Shown piece after piece: positions 23,693 to 32,315 of a DNA stretch of 49,511 nt. The notes under the pieces are model-generated. The model ran no database searches. It saw only the letters and a program-made list of their open reading frames with translations, and was not told the DNA's origin. Source of the DNA: Bacteroidales bacterium (GTDB lineage Bacteria > Bacteroidota > Bacteroidia > Bacteroidales > UBA12077). A program made the position numbers and the translations under genes. The DNA lies in contig JAIORB010000151.1 in the NCBI GenBank assembly GCA_021108325.1, forward strand, positions 1 to 49,511. Direction: 5' to 3'. The stretch's first letter is position 1, and every line of letters begins with the position of its first letter.

Positions 23693-25594
23693 ATGCGCTC
23701 AATGAAAAATTACTTTTATCACATTAAATTTTTTACTTATCGATTTCTTTTATTAATCCTGGTTTTTAGTATATCAAGATTGCTGTTCTATTTATTTAAT
23801 AGCAGCTATTTCGATTCGATTCGATTTGGAGAATTAATGAAGATATTATTTTTTGGTATCAGGTTCGATATTTCAGCATTATACTATTTTAATCTTTTGT
23901 TTATTATATTAAGCATAATTCCCGGGAACTTTAAGAACAACAAGCATTATCAAAATATACTATTCTTTCTGTTTTTAATAATAAATTCCTTATTACTGGC
24001 AACGAATATTATTGATACAAAATTTTTCGATTTTGAACATAAAAGACTTACATCAGATATTTTCTCATCAGTATGGCTTGGAGAAGATTTCAGGACACTA
24101 CTTCCTCAATTCATAAAAGATTATTGGTATCTTATTTTGATATGGATATTAATGTGTTTTGGTTTATATAAATTATATCCCAAATTGGCTTATAAAAAAA
24201 GTATAACTGAGAAAATAAAATTAAAAGGATTATTCTCGCAAACAGGAATCTTTATTTTGCTAATGGGTATAGGATTAATATTAGGTCGTGGCGGCTTTCA
24301 ATTGAAACCATTAAGAGTAATACATGCTGCTAAATACACTTCCGCAAAAAATATTCCCCTGGTTTTAAACACTCCTTTTACTATAATGAAAACTGTTGGG
24401 GTAAAATCTTTTCGTGTGTATAAATATTATGATAAAGAAAAACTTGATTCAATTTATTCTCCTATCCTTGAATATGATAATAGTGAAATAAAACATACAA
24501 ATGTCGTTATCATTATTTTAGAAAGTTTTTCGAGAGAATATATCGGAGCATTAAATAAGGGTTCAGGATATACTCCATTTTTAGATTCTTTGATGGAAAA
24601 CAGCTTAGTATTTACAAGAGCATTTGCCAACGGTAAACGATCCATGGAAGCTATGCCATCAATTATAGCTGGGTTACCGGCTCTGACTGATATAGCTTAT
24701 ATTACATCGCAGTTTTCATCAAATAAAATAAATTCGATTGCCGGTATTCTTTCGAATGAAGGATACTACACAGCCTTTTTTCATGGAGGAAAAAACGGCA
24801 CTATGGGCTTTGATCAATTTGCTAACATTGCAGGATTCAATGATTATTACGGAATGAATGAATATCCACATGAATCAGATTACGATGGAAACTGGGGAAT
24901 TTATGATGAAGAATATTTGCAATATTTTGCTCAAAAGATGTCGGAATTTCAAGAACCATTCTTTACTTCGGTATTTACATTAACATCTCATCATCCTTAT
25001 GAAATTCCTGAAAAATACAAAGGGAAATTCCCTGTCGGAACGTTAAATATTCATGAAAGTATTGGATATACAGATTATTCACTTAAAAAGTTTTTCGAAT
25101 CGGCAAAAAAAACGGATTGGTACAATAATACTCTATTTATAATAAGCGCAGATCATACAGCACAAGCAGAAAGTAGTTACTATAAAAACAAATTAGGCAA
25201 TTATGCAATTCCAATAATTTTTTATCATCCTACGGATTCTGCTTTTATTGGAAAATCAAATATTATCGCCCAGCAAACCGATATCTTTCCAACAATTATG
25301 GATTATTTAGCTTACAACAACCCTTTTATTTGTTTTGGTAACAGCTTATTAAATGATTCAACAGATCATTTTACAGTAAATTATATTAACGGGATTTATC
25401 AAATTATTAAAGATGATTATCTGTTACAGTTTGACGGAAACAAACCAATCGCTTTTTATGATATTAAATCAGACAGTTTATTACAAAATAACTTAATTGA
25501 AAATACTGATAAATTGCAAGAACTTGAAACGTACTTAAAAGCTATTATTCAATCGTATCAGGAAAGACTTATTAGCAATAAATTAGTAAAATAA
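23693..25594 (+). CDS. LTA synthase-like sulfatase-family membrane protein
   Basis: 633 aa. About five transmembrane helices occupy residues ~12-210; the extracytoplasmic catalytic domain follows. Seen: NVVIIILESFSREYIG (metal site), candidate nucleophile Ser in ANGKRSMEAMPSIIAGLPAL, the His motif TSHHPYEIP and FIISADHTAQAE. It belongs to the same superfamily as 7754-9583 but is clearly diverged, so it is not a recent duplicate. The likely reaction is transfer of a phospho-group to an envelope glycan or lipid, with unknown substrate. A Met three codons in (23702) is an alternative start. It is convergent with the next gene and divergent from the decarboxylase operon. Confidence 0.85.
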   Translation: MRSMKNYFYHIKFFTYRFLLLILVFSISRLLFYLFNSSYFDSIRFGELMKILFFGIRFDISALYYFNLLFIILSIIPGNFKNNKHYQNILFFLFLIINSLLLATNIIDTKFFDFEHKRLTSDIFSSVWLGEDFRTLLPQFIKDYWYLILIWILMCFGLYKLYPKLAYKKSITEKIKLKGLFSQTGIFILLMGIGLILGRGGFQLKPLRVIHAAKYTSAKNIPLVLNTPFTIMKTVGVKSFRVYKYYDKEKLDSIYSPILEYDNSEIKHTNVVIIILESFSREYIGALNKGSGYTPFLDSLMENSLVFTRAFANGKRSMEAMPSIIAGLPALTDIAYITSQFSSNKINSIAGILSNEGYYTAFFHGGKNGTMGFDQFANIAGFNDYYGMNEYPHESDYDGNWGIYDEEYLQYFAQKMSEFQEPFFTSVFTLTSHHPYEIPEKYKGKFPVGTLNIHESIGYTDYSLKKFFESAKKTDWYNNTLFIISADHTAQAESSYYKNKLGNYAIPIIFYHPTDSAFIGKSNIIAQQTDIFPTIMDYLAYNNPFICFGNSLLNDSTDHFTVNYINGIYQIIKDDYLLQFDGNKPIAFYDIKSDSLLQNNLIENTDKLQELETYLKAIIQSYQERLISNKLVK

Positions 25595-25620
25595 AAGCAG
25601 GCAAACATACAAAACCAAGG

Positions 25621-26367
25621 TTATTCATTTATTTCGGTTTTTTTCCTGAATTCAAATCTTCCGGTAATTCTACCTTTATAGAAATTATCATCATATTCAC
25701 CCTCCTTAACTGATGTAAGGGTAACATAAAGAGTATTTACGATATTCACACCCGAAGAATTAGTAAAAAAAGAAGAAGGAAATGCGTAATAATTATTATC
25801 ACTGATATTTACAATACCCGTACTTGATTTTCCGGATGTATCAACACCATCTTTAAAAATGATGTACCAACTTATTGTAGTATTGTAATCATCAGCAAGT
25901 TCGTTCCATGAAACCAACAATGAATCAGTTTCTGTCCATGTCCAAGATGCCGGGCTTTCAAAAAACTTCGGATACTTGTCATCAACATAAATGCTTGCAG
26001 AATACTGTTTTCCATCAGCAAGTTCAACAATAAAATTATAAGAAGTATTCTCTTTTATCTCCGTTTGGTTTTCAGGCATCCGGTAAATAGGACCGGCTAA
26101 ATCTTTGTGATATTCCAATTCAATATTATTGCACAGTATCTTCCCTTTCTTTAGTTGAATACTATGATCTGTTTTATCTTTGATCCTGAAAGTGATCGCA
26201 TCCACTTCTGTAACTATGGAATCAAGATTAGAATATTTCCATACAACACCATATACTTTTAATATTGATGGATCAGTCAATTCAATATCTGATAAAGCAG
26301 ATTCCCTACATGTAGAAAAAATGATTATGCTTAAAAGCATTCCTGTAAAAATAAAATTTGTTTTCAT
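25621..26367 (-). CDS. Secreted lipoprotein, unknown, with Ig/fibronectin-like region
   Basis: 248 aa. Lipoprotein signal with lipobox IFSTC (Cys ~20). The mature part is beta-rich, with patterns of fibronectin-type strands (TSYNFIVELADGKQYSASIYV, SLLVSWNELADDYNTTISWYIIF), as in DUF4249-like or SusE-like surface lipoproteins of Bacteroidota. I do not assign a specific family. It is probably exposed at the outer membrane. The gene has a TATTTTTG box 19 nt before its ATG (26386-26393, minus strand). The dodecin terminator lies between it and dodecin, so it is probably transcribed alone. Confidence 0.65.
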   Translation of the reverse strand: MKTNFIFTGMLLSIIIFSTCRESALSDIELTDPSILKVYGVVWKYSNLDSIVTEVDAITFRIKDKTDHSIQLKKGKILCNNIELEYHKDLAGPIYRMPENQTEIKENTSYNFIVELADGKQYSASIYVDDKYPKFFESPASWTWTETDSLLVSWNELADDYNTTISWYIIFKDGVDTSGKSSTGIVNISDNNYYAFPSSFFTNSSGVNIVNTLYVTLTSVKEGEYDDNFYKGRITGRFEFRKKTEINE

Positions 26368-26396
26368 AATTAATTAATTTAACAACAAAAATATGT

Positions 26397-26423
26397 TAAA
26401 AAATCAGGCACTAAGGCCTGATT
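26397..26423 (-). terminator. Intrinsic terminator of the dodecin gene
   Basis: On the minus strand: perfect 8-bp stem AATCAGGC (26416-26423 strand-complement) / GCCTGATT with a 6-nt loop, followed by TTTT, 33 nt after the dodecin stop codon. Confidence 0.75.
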
Positions 26424-26455
26424 AGTTCTTTAAGTATTAAAGTTCCTTAGTGTTG

Positions 26456-26662
26456 TTATTCGAATTTGAAAGAAACTTTAACTTTAGCACGATAAGCTTC
26501 AATTTTGCCATCTTTGATGTGCATATCTAATTGGGAGATTTCTGCAATACGCAGATCTCTTAAGGTTTTTGCAGCCTTTGCAATAGCATTTGCAGCGGCT
26601 TTTTCCCAGGATTCGGTACTGGTTCCCACCAGTTCAATAATTTTGTAAACTGTGTCAGGCAT
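26456..26662 (-). CDS. Dodecin family flavin-binding protein
   Basis: 68 aa, the typical dodecin length. Dodecins form hollow dodecamers that store or buffer flavins. Seen: VYKIIELVGTSTESWEKAAANAIAKAAKTLRDLR, then AEISQLDMHIKDGKIEAYRAKVKVSFKFE, which is the beta-alpha-beta-beta pattern of the family, with the stacking aromatic in the S-W-E-K segment (Trp ~19). It has a textbook Shine-Dalgarno AGGAGG 6 nt before ATG, rare in this window, suggesting strong expression. It is monocistronic with its own terminator. Confidence 0.93.
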   Translation of the reverse strand: MPDTVYKIIELVGTSTESWEKAAANAIAKAAKTLRDLRIAEISQLDMHIKDGKIEAYRAKVKVSFKFE

Positions 26663-26740
26663 GATTTCCTCCTATTTTAAATTTAACTTGAAGAATTATA
26701 TAAATTTAAGAATTATGGAAACCATTATCAATTAATTAAA

Positions 26741-27448
26741 CTAAATATTATAAATAAAAATAAGATTTACAGTGGAAATAAAAACACATTGTTTAAATAA
26801 CATGGATAATTCATCATCTAATTCGGAATACAATTGCTTGGCAGGTTTTGTTTGGTCAAGATAAGGGCGATTGGAAGAAAAAGAATTTTTTGAATTAATA
26901 TTCATGCTCACACCAAACTCCAAAGCGAAAGAAAAATGAGGATTATTTAATTGAAACGATCTTCCGTATAATAAACCAAGCTGGTAAAGGTTTGATTGTA
27001 AAGTTAATTCCAATGATTGCATGTTTCCTAAAATTGAAAAATCTTTATTAAAATAACTGCTTAATAGCTCTGTCGAAGTATTAGACGCATTTAAACAGAT
27101 TAATTGGCCAAAAATCCCTGTATAACTTTTCCTGAAATGAAATTTTGGCTGTATGGTAAATATCCCGCCAAATTTAAAACTTTCATCAATAATTTCTATA
27201 AATTCATCATCAATGACAAAACCTTCTATTACTTTAAGAATAATATTGTCATAAGGTTTTGTTAGTAAGCCAAACTGTAATTCAGCAGAGAAATTTCTAA
27301 CAGGTTTATATTCGTATCCGACTTTATACTGTAATGGAAAATCAATTCCTATTTTCAAAAAATGTTTGTTATCTTGCGAATAAGCTTTGTTACTTAGTAT
27401 ATAGATTATTAGCAGAATTATTGTGTAAATAAAGTTTTTCAATTTCAA
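26741..27448 (-). CDS. Outer-membrane beta-barrel-like protein, TTG start
   Basis: 235 aa; family not recognised. Signal peptide (about 1-25, ILSNKAYSQ) followed by alternating polar/hydrophobic strands (HFLKIGIDFPLQYKVGYEY, FSAELQFGLLTKPY, SFALEFGVSMNI), typical of small outer-membrane barrels. The start codon appears to be TTG: an in-frame TAA lies two codons upstream, and no ATG occurs before the signal peptide. A second TTG two codons later could also serve. It has no obvious operon partner. Confidence 0.55.
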   Translation of the reverse strand: MKLKNFIYTIILLIIYILSNKAYSQDNKHFLKIGIDFPLQYKVGYEYKPVRNFSAELQFGLLTKPYDNIILKVIEGFVIDDEFIEIIDESFKFGGIFTIQPKFHFRKSYTGIFGQLICLNASNTSTELLSSYFNKDFSILGNMQSLELTLQSNLYQLGLLYGRSFQLNNPHFSFALEFGVSMNINSKNSFSSNRPYLDQTKPAKQLYSELDDELSMLFKQCVFISTVNLIFIYNI

Positions 27449-27545
27449 GTTTTATTTAATACCTAATATCCACAGGTGAATTTTTATTCGTTTGCAAATT
27501 AAGCAATTAGCCGTACCACGATTTGCAGATTTAAGATAATGCAAA

Positions 27546-27592
27546 AATAAAAAAATAGCCATGCCTATTATCAGGTATGACTATTTTTTTAG
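27546..27592. terminator. Bidirectional terminator hairpin
   Basis: Stem AATAGCCATGCCT / AGGTATGACTATT (two G-U pairs when read as RNA) with a 6-nt loop, flanked by A-run on the left and T-run on the right. It can stop transcription in either direction. On the minus strand it lies 25 nt or more beyond the stop of the lipoprotein gene at 27618-28328. Confidence 0.7.
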
Positions 27593-27617
27593 AGTTTATT
27601 TAATCCCCGCTGTTTTA

Positions 27618-28328
27618 CTACGATATTTCGGCGTTTTCCAAATCAATTTCATAAACTACACCATTAATTGTAAGGGTTGCCGCCTTGTCTCCATGAAACA
27701 CGATACTTCCCTGCATATCGTAACTTGCACTATTTGATGTGCCTATAATGCTAACTTCAGCAGAACCGCCCAGTATTTCTAATGTTGTCTTATCAATAGA
27801 AATATCTGCCATATTAAAGTTAATTGTACTTGAGAATTCCCTTTTAATTTCAATTGTTACTGTTTGACTTCCTGTACGACTGCATGAGCCATTAAGCAGG
27901 TAGTTATTATAACCTGCAGTAAGGTTGGAAACAATAAGTTCACCCTGGCTTTGATTGCTTGATGTTATTCGTTGAGCCGTGTATTCACCATTAGTTGTAA
28001 AATTAAGGAAAAATTCAGGTTCAATACCATTCATCTGAATACCATAACTGTAACTTACCGCGTATTCATAAGTTATCCATGAGTCAGGCGGGCTGATAAT
28101 AGTAAATGTACTATCTACAGTGTAAACAATGTAAATTGAATCTACTAATTTAGCGGCATCTTCAACCTGTGTAATAAATCCATATGATGAAGTGCTTAAA
28201 GAATTAGTTATTATTTCGGCAGCTTCGTCATCTGAGATAATCGTGTTATTATCATCATCTTTTTCACAACTTGTAAAAAGAATACCAAATAACAATCCGG
28301 CAATTAATAATAATCTGTAATTTTTCAT
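27618..28328 (-). CDS. Secreted lipoprotein of unknown function
   Basis: 236 aa. Lipobox ILFTSCEKDDDNN (Cys ~20) with an acidic spacer right after the lipidated Cys, an arrangement linked to surface export of lipoproteins in Bacteroidota (lipoprotein export signal; established for the phylum). The mature part is beta-rich (TYEYAVSYSYGIQMNG, TVTIEIKREFSSTINF) without a named domain. The terminator downstream indicates it is transcribed alone or with an upstream partner. Confidence 0.65.
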   Translation of the reverse strand: MKNYRLLLIAGLLFGILFTSCEKDDDNNTIISDDEAAEIITNSLSTSSYGFITQVEDAAKLVDSIYIVYTVDSTFTIISPPDSWITYEYAVSYSYGIQMNGIEPEFFLNFTTNGEYTAQRITSSNQSQGELIVSNLTAGYNNYLLNGSCSRTGSQTVTIEIKREFSSTINFNMADISIDKTTLEILGGSAEVSIIGTSNSASYDMQGSIVFHGDKAATLTINGVVYEIDLENAEIS

Positions 28329-28492
28329 TTTGTTTTTTTTAAAAGGTTTAAAATAATAATTTATTTGTAATATTTTAGTTTCTGTGTAATGAATGAGTTT
28401 AGTTTAAAAAGGTGCTAAGCGGCTAATTTTATAAAATACTTCAAATTAACAATCTTATTATCTACTTGTTAGTAAATCCACTAAGCACCTGA

Positions 28493-28512
28493 CCTGCCTG
28501 TCGGCAGACAGG
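28493..28512. repeat. CCTG/GGCA hairpin element, copy 2
   Basis: Lead CCTG, stem CCTGTC (28497-28502), loop GGCA, stem GACAGG (28507-28512). Compared with copy 3 (32333-32352) the fifth stem pair is T-A instead of A-T, with both sides changed. It lies in the 220-bp spacer between two minus-strand genes. Confidence 0.7.
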
Positions 28513-28548
28513 AGTGCAATTTTTTAGTTTTTAGATTGGACTCATAAA

Positions 28549-29433
28549 TTATTCTATGATTAAAGTTTTTGATATTTCGACTGATCCCGATTTAAGTTCC
28601 ACGATATAATACCCTGCCTTTAGATTTTGGATTGCAAGTATTTCTACGTATTCTCCTGATAAATATTTCTTCTCGGGTATAGTTTGTAAAAGGAAACCGT
28701 TTTTATCAAGAATACGGATACTTATCCGGCTTTCTTTCTTAATATCCAGTTTTATATTACATTGACCTTTAGCAGGATTAGGATAAATAGTAAAATCCAT
28801 GGTTTCAATATCTCCGGCAGGAATGGATTTTATTAATACAGGATTTTCTGTGTCATAAAAAAGAAAAACAACCGGCATAAAATATTCGCTAAAGTCCAGT
28901 TGTCCGAAACGAGATTCTTTTCTTTCCAATAAAAAACGTTTACGTTGATTATCTAATTTGCTTATCACAATTTGTTTTATATCAACCTTCCATTTATCTT
29001 TATAATCTCCTGCCTGTAAAAGCAAATATTCAATTTCAGCTTCGTGATTATCGGCAATTGTCCATGCCTGCATCATAATTTTTCTAAATTGTTTACGGGT
29101 AGTTTTAATAATTTCTATCTGCTCTGGTGTAAATTGTTCTTCCACTTCCATAATTTCGAAAAAATCAATATCGGCATCTGCCCTGGTTTGCCGTAAATCA
29201 ACAAGTTTCGAGCGAATGGCATCAATTTCTTTTTTCTCAGTTTCAGAAAGTTCCGATTCTAGTTCTTCTCGCAAAGGTTTTAAAACAGGAATAATTTGTT
29301 TTGCAACATAATTTTTTATTTCAGAAACTATTTCATCTTTATGAATAGTTTTTTGCCCTGCGTTGAAAGAGCATAGCATAAATCCCATTATAATCAATAA
29401 GATTGGTACTGATAAAATAACTGTTTTTTTCAT
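28549..29433 (-). CDS. Coiled-coil secreted protein with T9SS sorting domain
   Basis: 294 aa. Signal peptide (about 1-25). Residues ~30-180 are long charged helices (LREELESELSETEKKEIDAI, FTPEQIEIIKTTRKQFRKIM) recalling Spy/CpxP-type LTxxQ chaperones. Residues ~215-294 form a Por secretion (type A) C-terminal domain (MDFTIYPNPAKGQCNIKLDI ... GYYIVELKSGSVEISKTLIIE). So it should cross the outer membrane by the type IX system and be surface-anchored or released. It is divergent from the LytS/LytTR operon across 240 bp and may be one of its targets (inference). A TATTTTTG box (29475-29482) lies upstream. Confidence 0.8.
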   Translation of the reverse strand: MKKTVILSVPILLIIMGFMLCSFNAGQKTIHKDEIVSEIKNYVAKQIIPVLKPLREELESELSETEKKEIDAIRSKLVDLRQTRADADIDFFEIMEVEEQFTPEQIEIIKTTRKQFRKIMMQAWTIADNHEAEIEYLLLQAGDYKDKWKVDIKQIVISKLDNQRKRFLLERKESRFGQLDFSEYFMPVVFLFYDTENPVLIKSIPAGDIETMDFTIYPNPAKGQCNIKLDIKKESRISIRILDKNGFLLQTIPEKKYLSGEYVEILAIQNLKAGYYIVELKSGSVEISKTLIIE

Positions 29434-29673
29434 AATTCCAATTTTCTATATAATTCAACATCAAATTACATCAACAAAAATAGAACAGGTAAAGAAGTAA
29501 TATCTAATTTTTTAAACCAACGGCATTTTGAGTTAAACCAATAACCGAATCATTAACTTTTTCGTATTTTTGAAATAAATAAGTAGTTGGTTGAGTTGTT
29601 TGTACAGTTTAATTAAAAAAGTTATTATTCTATACAGATTATAATACTTTTAAAGCATGCTAATATTGAAAAA

Positions 29674-30696
29674 ATGAAAATAACACGCAAAAAATATTAT
29701 TTATTAGTTAATATAATAATATGGGTAGTCTTTATTTTAATTAATACCTATTTTTTTGCAACACTGGGTTTTCTTGATTTTCATTTTGCCTTGCTAAGAG
29801 CTGTGCTGATTACAGCATTATATATTGCCATATTCTATTCAAACTCCCGAATTCTGATCCCAAAATTTCTCAAAACAAACAGATATTTCTATTACATTGT
29901 TTTCGGGGTTGTAATTTTAATTATCGGGGGATTCCTGCGATTAAAAATCGGGAATAATTTTGTTAACGAAAATTTTCCGCCGACTTTTCATAAATACCCG
30001 GGATATGGCATTTCTTTCGGGGCTGTTTTTGTATTAATGATTATAAGTACATCTATAAAACTTATAGAAATTCACCTGCAAAGGAATGAAATTGAAAATA
30101 GAATATTACAAGAGAAAAATGAAGCGGAATTAAAACTTTTAAAATCACAAATAAACCCGCATTTCCTTTTTAATACCCTGAATAATATTTATACATTGGC
30201 ACATTTAGGTTCAAAAGAAGTTGCCCCTATGATCATGTCGTTATCGAGATTAATGAGGTATATTCTTAATGAAGCAGATAATGACCGTGTACCAATTGAA
30301 AATGAAATTCAATTTTTAAAAAGTTATATTGAACTTGAAACACTGAGAATTGAAGACCATTCAAAAATAATGGCCGACTATATTATTAATAACCCAAATA
30401 TTGAAATTGCACCTTTAATTTTCATCCCGTTTATCGAAAATAGTTTTAAACACAGCCATATTGCAGATGATGATAATGCATGGATAAAGCTTAAAACTGA
30501 AGTAAGTGATAAAACACTATATTTCGAATGTAGCAACAGTATTCCTGATAAACATTTTAAAAATTTGGAAATCAGCGGTATTGGCTTACAAAACATAAAA
30601 AACAGGCTTGAATTATTATATCCTTTTAAACACGAATTAAAAATCATTAACGATAATAAAATTTTCAGGGTAAATCTTATAATTGACTTAATATGA
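29674..30696 (+). CDS. LytS-type sensor histidine kinase
   Basis: 340 aa. Four transmembrane helices in residues ~8-125 act as sensor region, followed by a short coiled coil. The His_kinase domain has LLKSQINPHFLFNTLNNIY (phospho-accepting His in NPHFLFN), and the ATPase part has FIPFIENSFKHS (N box) and GIGLQNIKNRLELLY (G box). It phosphorylates the LytTR regulator whose gene overlaps its stop by 4 nt (ATGA). A TATTTTTG box occurs at 29565-29572 but about 100 nt before the start, so promoter placement is uncertain. Confidence 0.92.
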   Translation: MKITRKKYYLLVNIIIWVVFILINTYFFATLGFLDFHFALLRAVLITALYIAIFYSNSRILIPKFLKTNRYFYYIVFGVVILIIGGFLRLKIGNNFVNENFPPTFHKYPGYGISFGAVFVLMIISTSIKLIEIHLQRNEIENRILQEKNEAELKLLKSQINPHFLFNTLNNIYTLAHLGSKEVAPMIMSLSRLMRYILNEADNDRVPIENEIQFLKSYIELETLRIEDHSKIMADYIINNPNIEIAPLIFIPFIENSFKHSHIADDDNAWIKLKTEVSDKTLYFECSNSIPDKHFKNLEISGIGLQNIKNRLELLYPFKHELKIINDNKIFRVNLIIDLI

Positions 30697-31418
30697 AAAT
30701 AAAATGTATTACAATTGATGATGAACATTTAGCTCATAAGTTGCTGGCTGATTATATTACAAAAGTGCCAATGCTGGAACTTGCAGGACAGTTTAAAAAA
30801 GCTGCCGATGCCCTGGAAATAATTAATGCCGGGCAAATAGATTTAATCTTTTTAGATATTCAAATGCCCGGTTTTACAGGAATTGAATTCATGGAAAGCT
30901 TACAAAACAAACCACTTGTAATATTTACAACGGCATATTCCGAATATGCCTTAAAGGGGTACGAACTCGAAGTAATTGATTATTTATTAAAGCCAATAGA
31001 GTTTGAGCGTTTTGTTAAAGCAGTAAATAAAGCAGCAAAACAATTAATGTTACAATCAAACAACAAAAATACACCCGAAAAAACCAGTGCCAATAAAGAA
31101 CAGGATTTTATCTTTGTTAAATCAGGATATAAATCGATAAAAGTTAAATTAGATGATATTTTATATATCGAAGGCTTAAAAGAATATGCTAATATTTTTA
31201 CCGAAGAACGAAAATATACCCTGCTCGAACGCCTTAAAAATTTAGAATTAACACTTCCTTCACATAAATTCATAAGGGTACATAAATCGTTTATTGTTGC
31301 TATTAATAAAATCGATGTTGTTTATGGAAATATTATAGAAATTAAGAATAAGAAAATTCCTGTTGGCAGAACTTATAAAAAAGAAATAGAAAACACCCTT
31401 AGGCTTCGATTAAAGTAA
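30693..31418 (+). CDS. LytTR-family response regulator
   Basis: 241 aa. Receiver domain (1-~118) with phospho-acceptor Asp in LIFLDIQMPG, acidic pair ITIDDEH at the start and switch residues FTTAYSEYAL. The C-terminal LytTR DNA-binding domain (~140-241) contains FIFVKSGYKSIKVKLDDILYIEG, YTLLERLKNLE and FIRVHKSFIVAINKI. It is translationally coupled to the kinase through the ATGA overlap. Confidence 0.93.
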   Translation: MKIKCITIDDEHLAHKLLADYITKVPMLELAGQFKKAADALEIINAGQIDLIFLDIQMPGFTGIEFMESLQNKPLVIFTTAYSEYALKGYELEVIDYLLKPIEFERFVKAVNKAAKQLMLQSNNKNTPEKTSANKEQDFIFVKSGYKSIKVKLDDILYIEGLKEYANIFTEERKYTLLERLKNLELTLPSHKFIRVHKSFIVAINKIDVVYGNIIEIKNKKIPVGRTYKKEIENTLRLRLK

Positions 31419-31433
31419 TTTAAAAAAAAATCT

Positions 31434-32315
31434 ATGGAAAATATTTATGCCTTATTATTTATAGTTTTTATAGTTGTAATATTTATTTACGTTGGTAAAA
31501 AAATCAAAGAGCGTAATTCATGGAAAAAACCAATAAAACCCTTTCCTGCAAGTTGGAGAAAAATACTTTTTGAAAATGTAACTTTCTACAATAATCTTGC
31601 CCCTGAAGAAAAACAGAGTTTTGAATTTAAAGTTCATGAGTTTTTAATTAATTGCAGAATTACAGGAGTTGAAACTGAAGTATTTGAAATTGATCGTGTT
31701 TTAGTTGCAGTAAGTGCCATTATTCCAATTTTTGCTTTTCCGAATTGGCAATATTTTAATTTAAAGGAAGTTTTATTATATCCTGGTTTATTTAATCAGG
31801 AATTTAATACCGATGGAGAAAAGCGTTCTATTGCAGGGATGGTAGGAACAGGTTACATGGAAGGTAAAATGATACTTTCGAAACAAGCACTTCATCATGG
31901 TTTTAGAAACGAAACAGATAAAAAAAATACAGCCATTCATGAGTTTGTACATTTAATTGATAAAGCCGATGGAAATACTGATGGTATTCCTGCTTTGCTG
32001 CTTGAAAAACAATATACTATTCCATGGATTGATTTAATACAGAAGAAAATAGCAGAAATATATGAAGGGCAATCAGATATTAATCCTTATGGAGCAACAA
32101 ACAAAACTGAGTTTTTTGCTGTTATTAGTGAATACTTTTTTGAAAGGCCAAAACTTCTTAAACAAAAACATCCAAAACTCTATTCTTTACTTGAAGATAT
32201 TTTTGACCAGAAAATGGCCGAAAAACTAAAAAAATCTTCGAACAATGAAATTAACAGAAATGACCCTTGTCCATGTGGCAGTGGTGAAAAGTATAAAAAG
32301 TGTTGTGGCAACTGA
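31434..32315 (+). CDS. MtfA-like zinc metallopeptidase with SEC-C tail
   Basis: 293 aa. N-terminal transmembrane helix (about 5-22), then an MtfA/DgsA-antirepressor-type domain: PFPASWRKILFENVTFYNNL, zinc motif HEFVHLIDK (about 170) and the downstream Glu in NKTEFFAVISEYFFE. The final ~22 residues are a SEC-C zinc-binding motif (NDPCPCGSGEKYKKCCGN), as found at the SecA C-terminus. E. coli MtfA is cytosolic and has no such anchor or tail. It lies 15 nt after the response regulator gene and is likely in that operon. Its substrate is unknown. Confidence 0.88.
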   Translation: MENIYALLFIVFIVVIFIYVGKKIKERNSWKKPIKPFPASWRKILFENVTFYNNLAPEEKQSFEFKVHEFLINCRITGVETEVFEIDRVLVAVSAIIPIFAFPNWQYFNLKEVLLYPGLFNQEFNTDGEKRSIAGMVGTGYMEGKMILSKQALHHGFRNETDKKNTAIHEFVHLIDKADGNTDGIPALLLEKQYTIPWIDLIQKKIAEIYEGQSDINPYGATNKTEFFAVISEYFFERPKLLKQKHPKLYSLLEDIFDQKMAEKLKKSSNNEINRNDPCPCGSGEKYKKCCGN

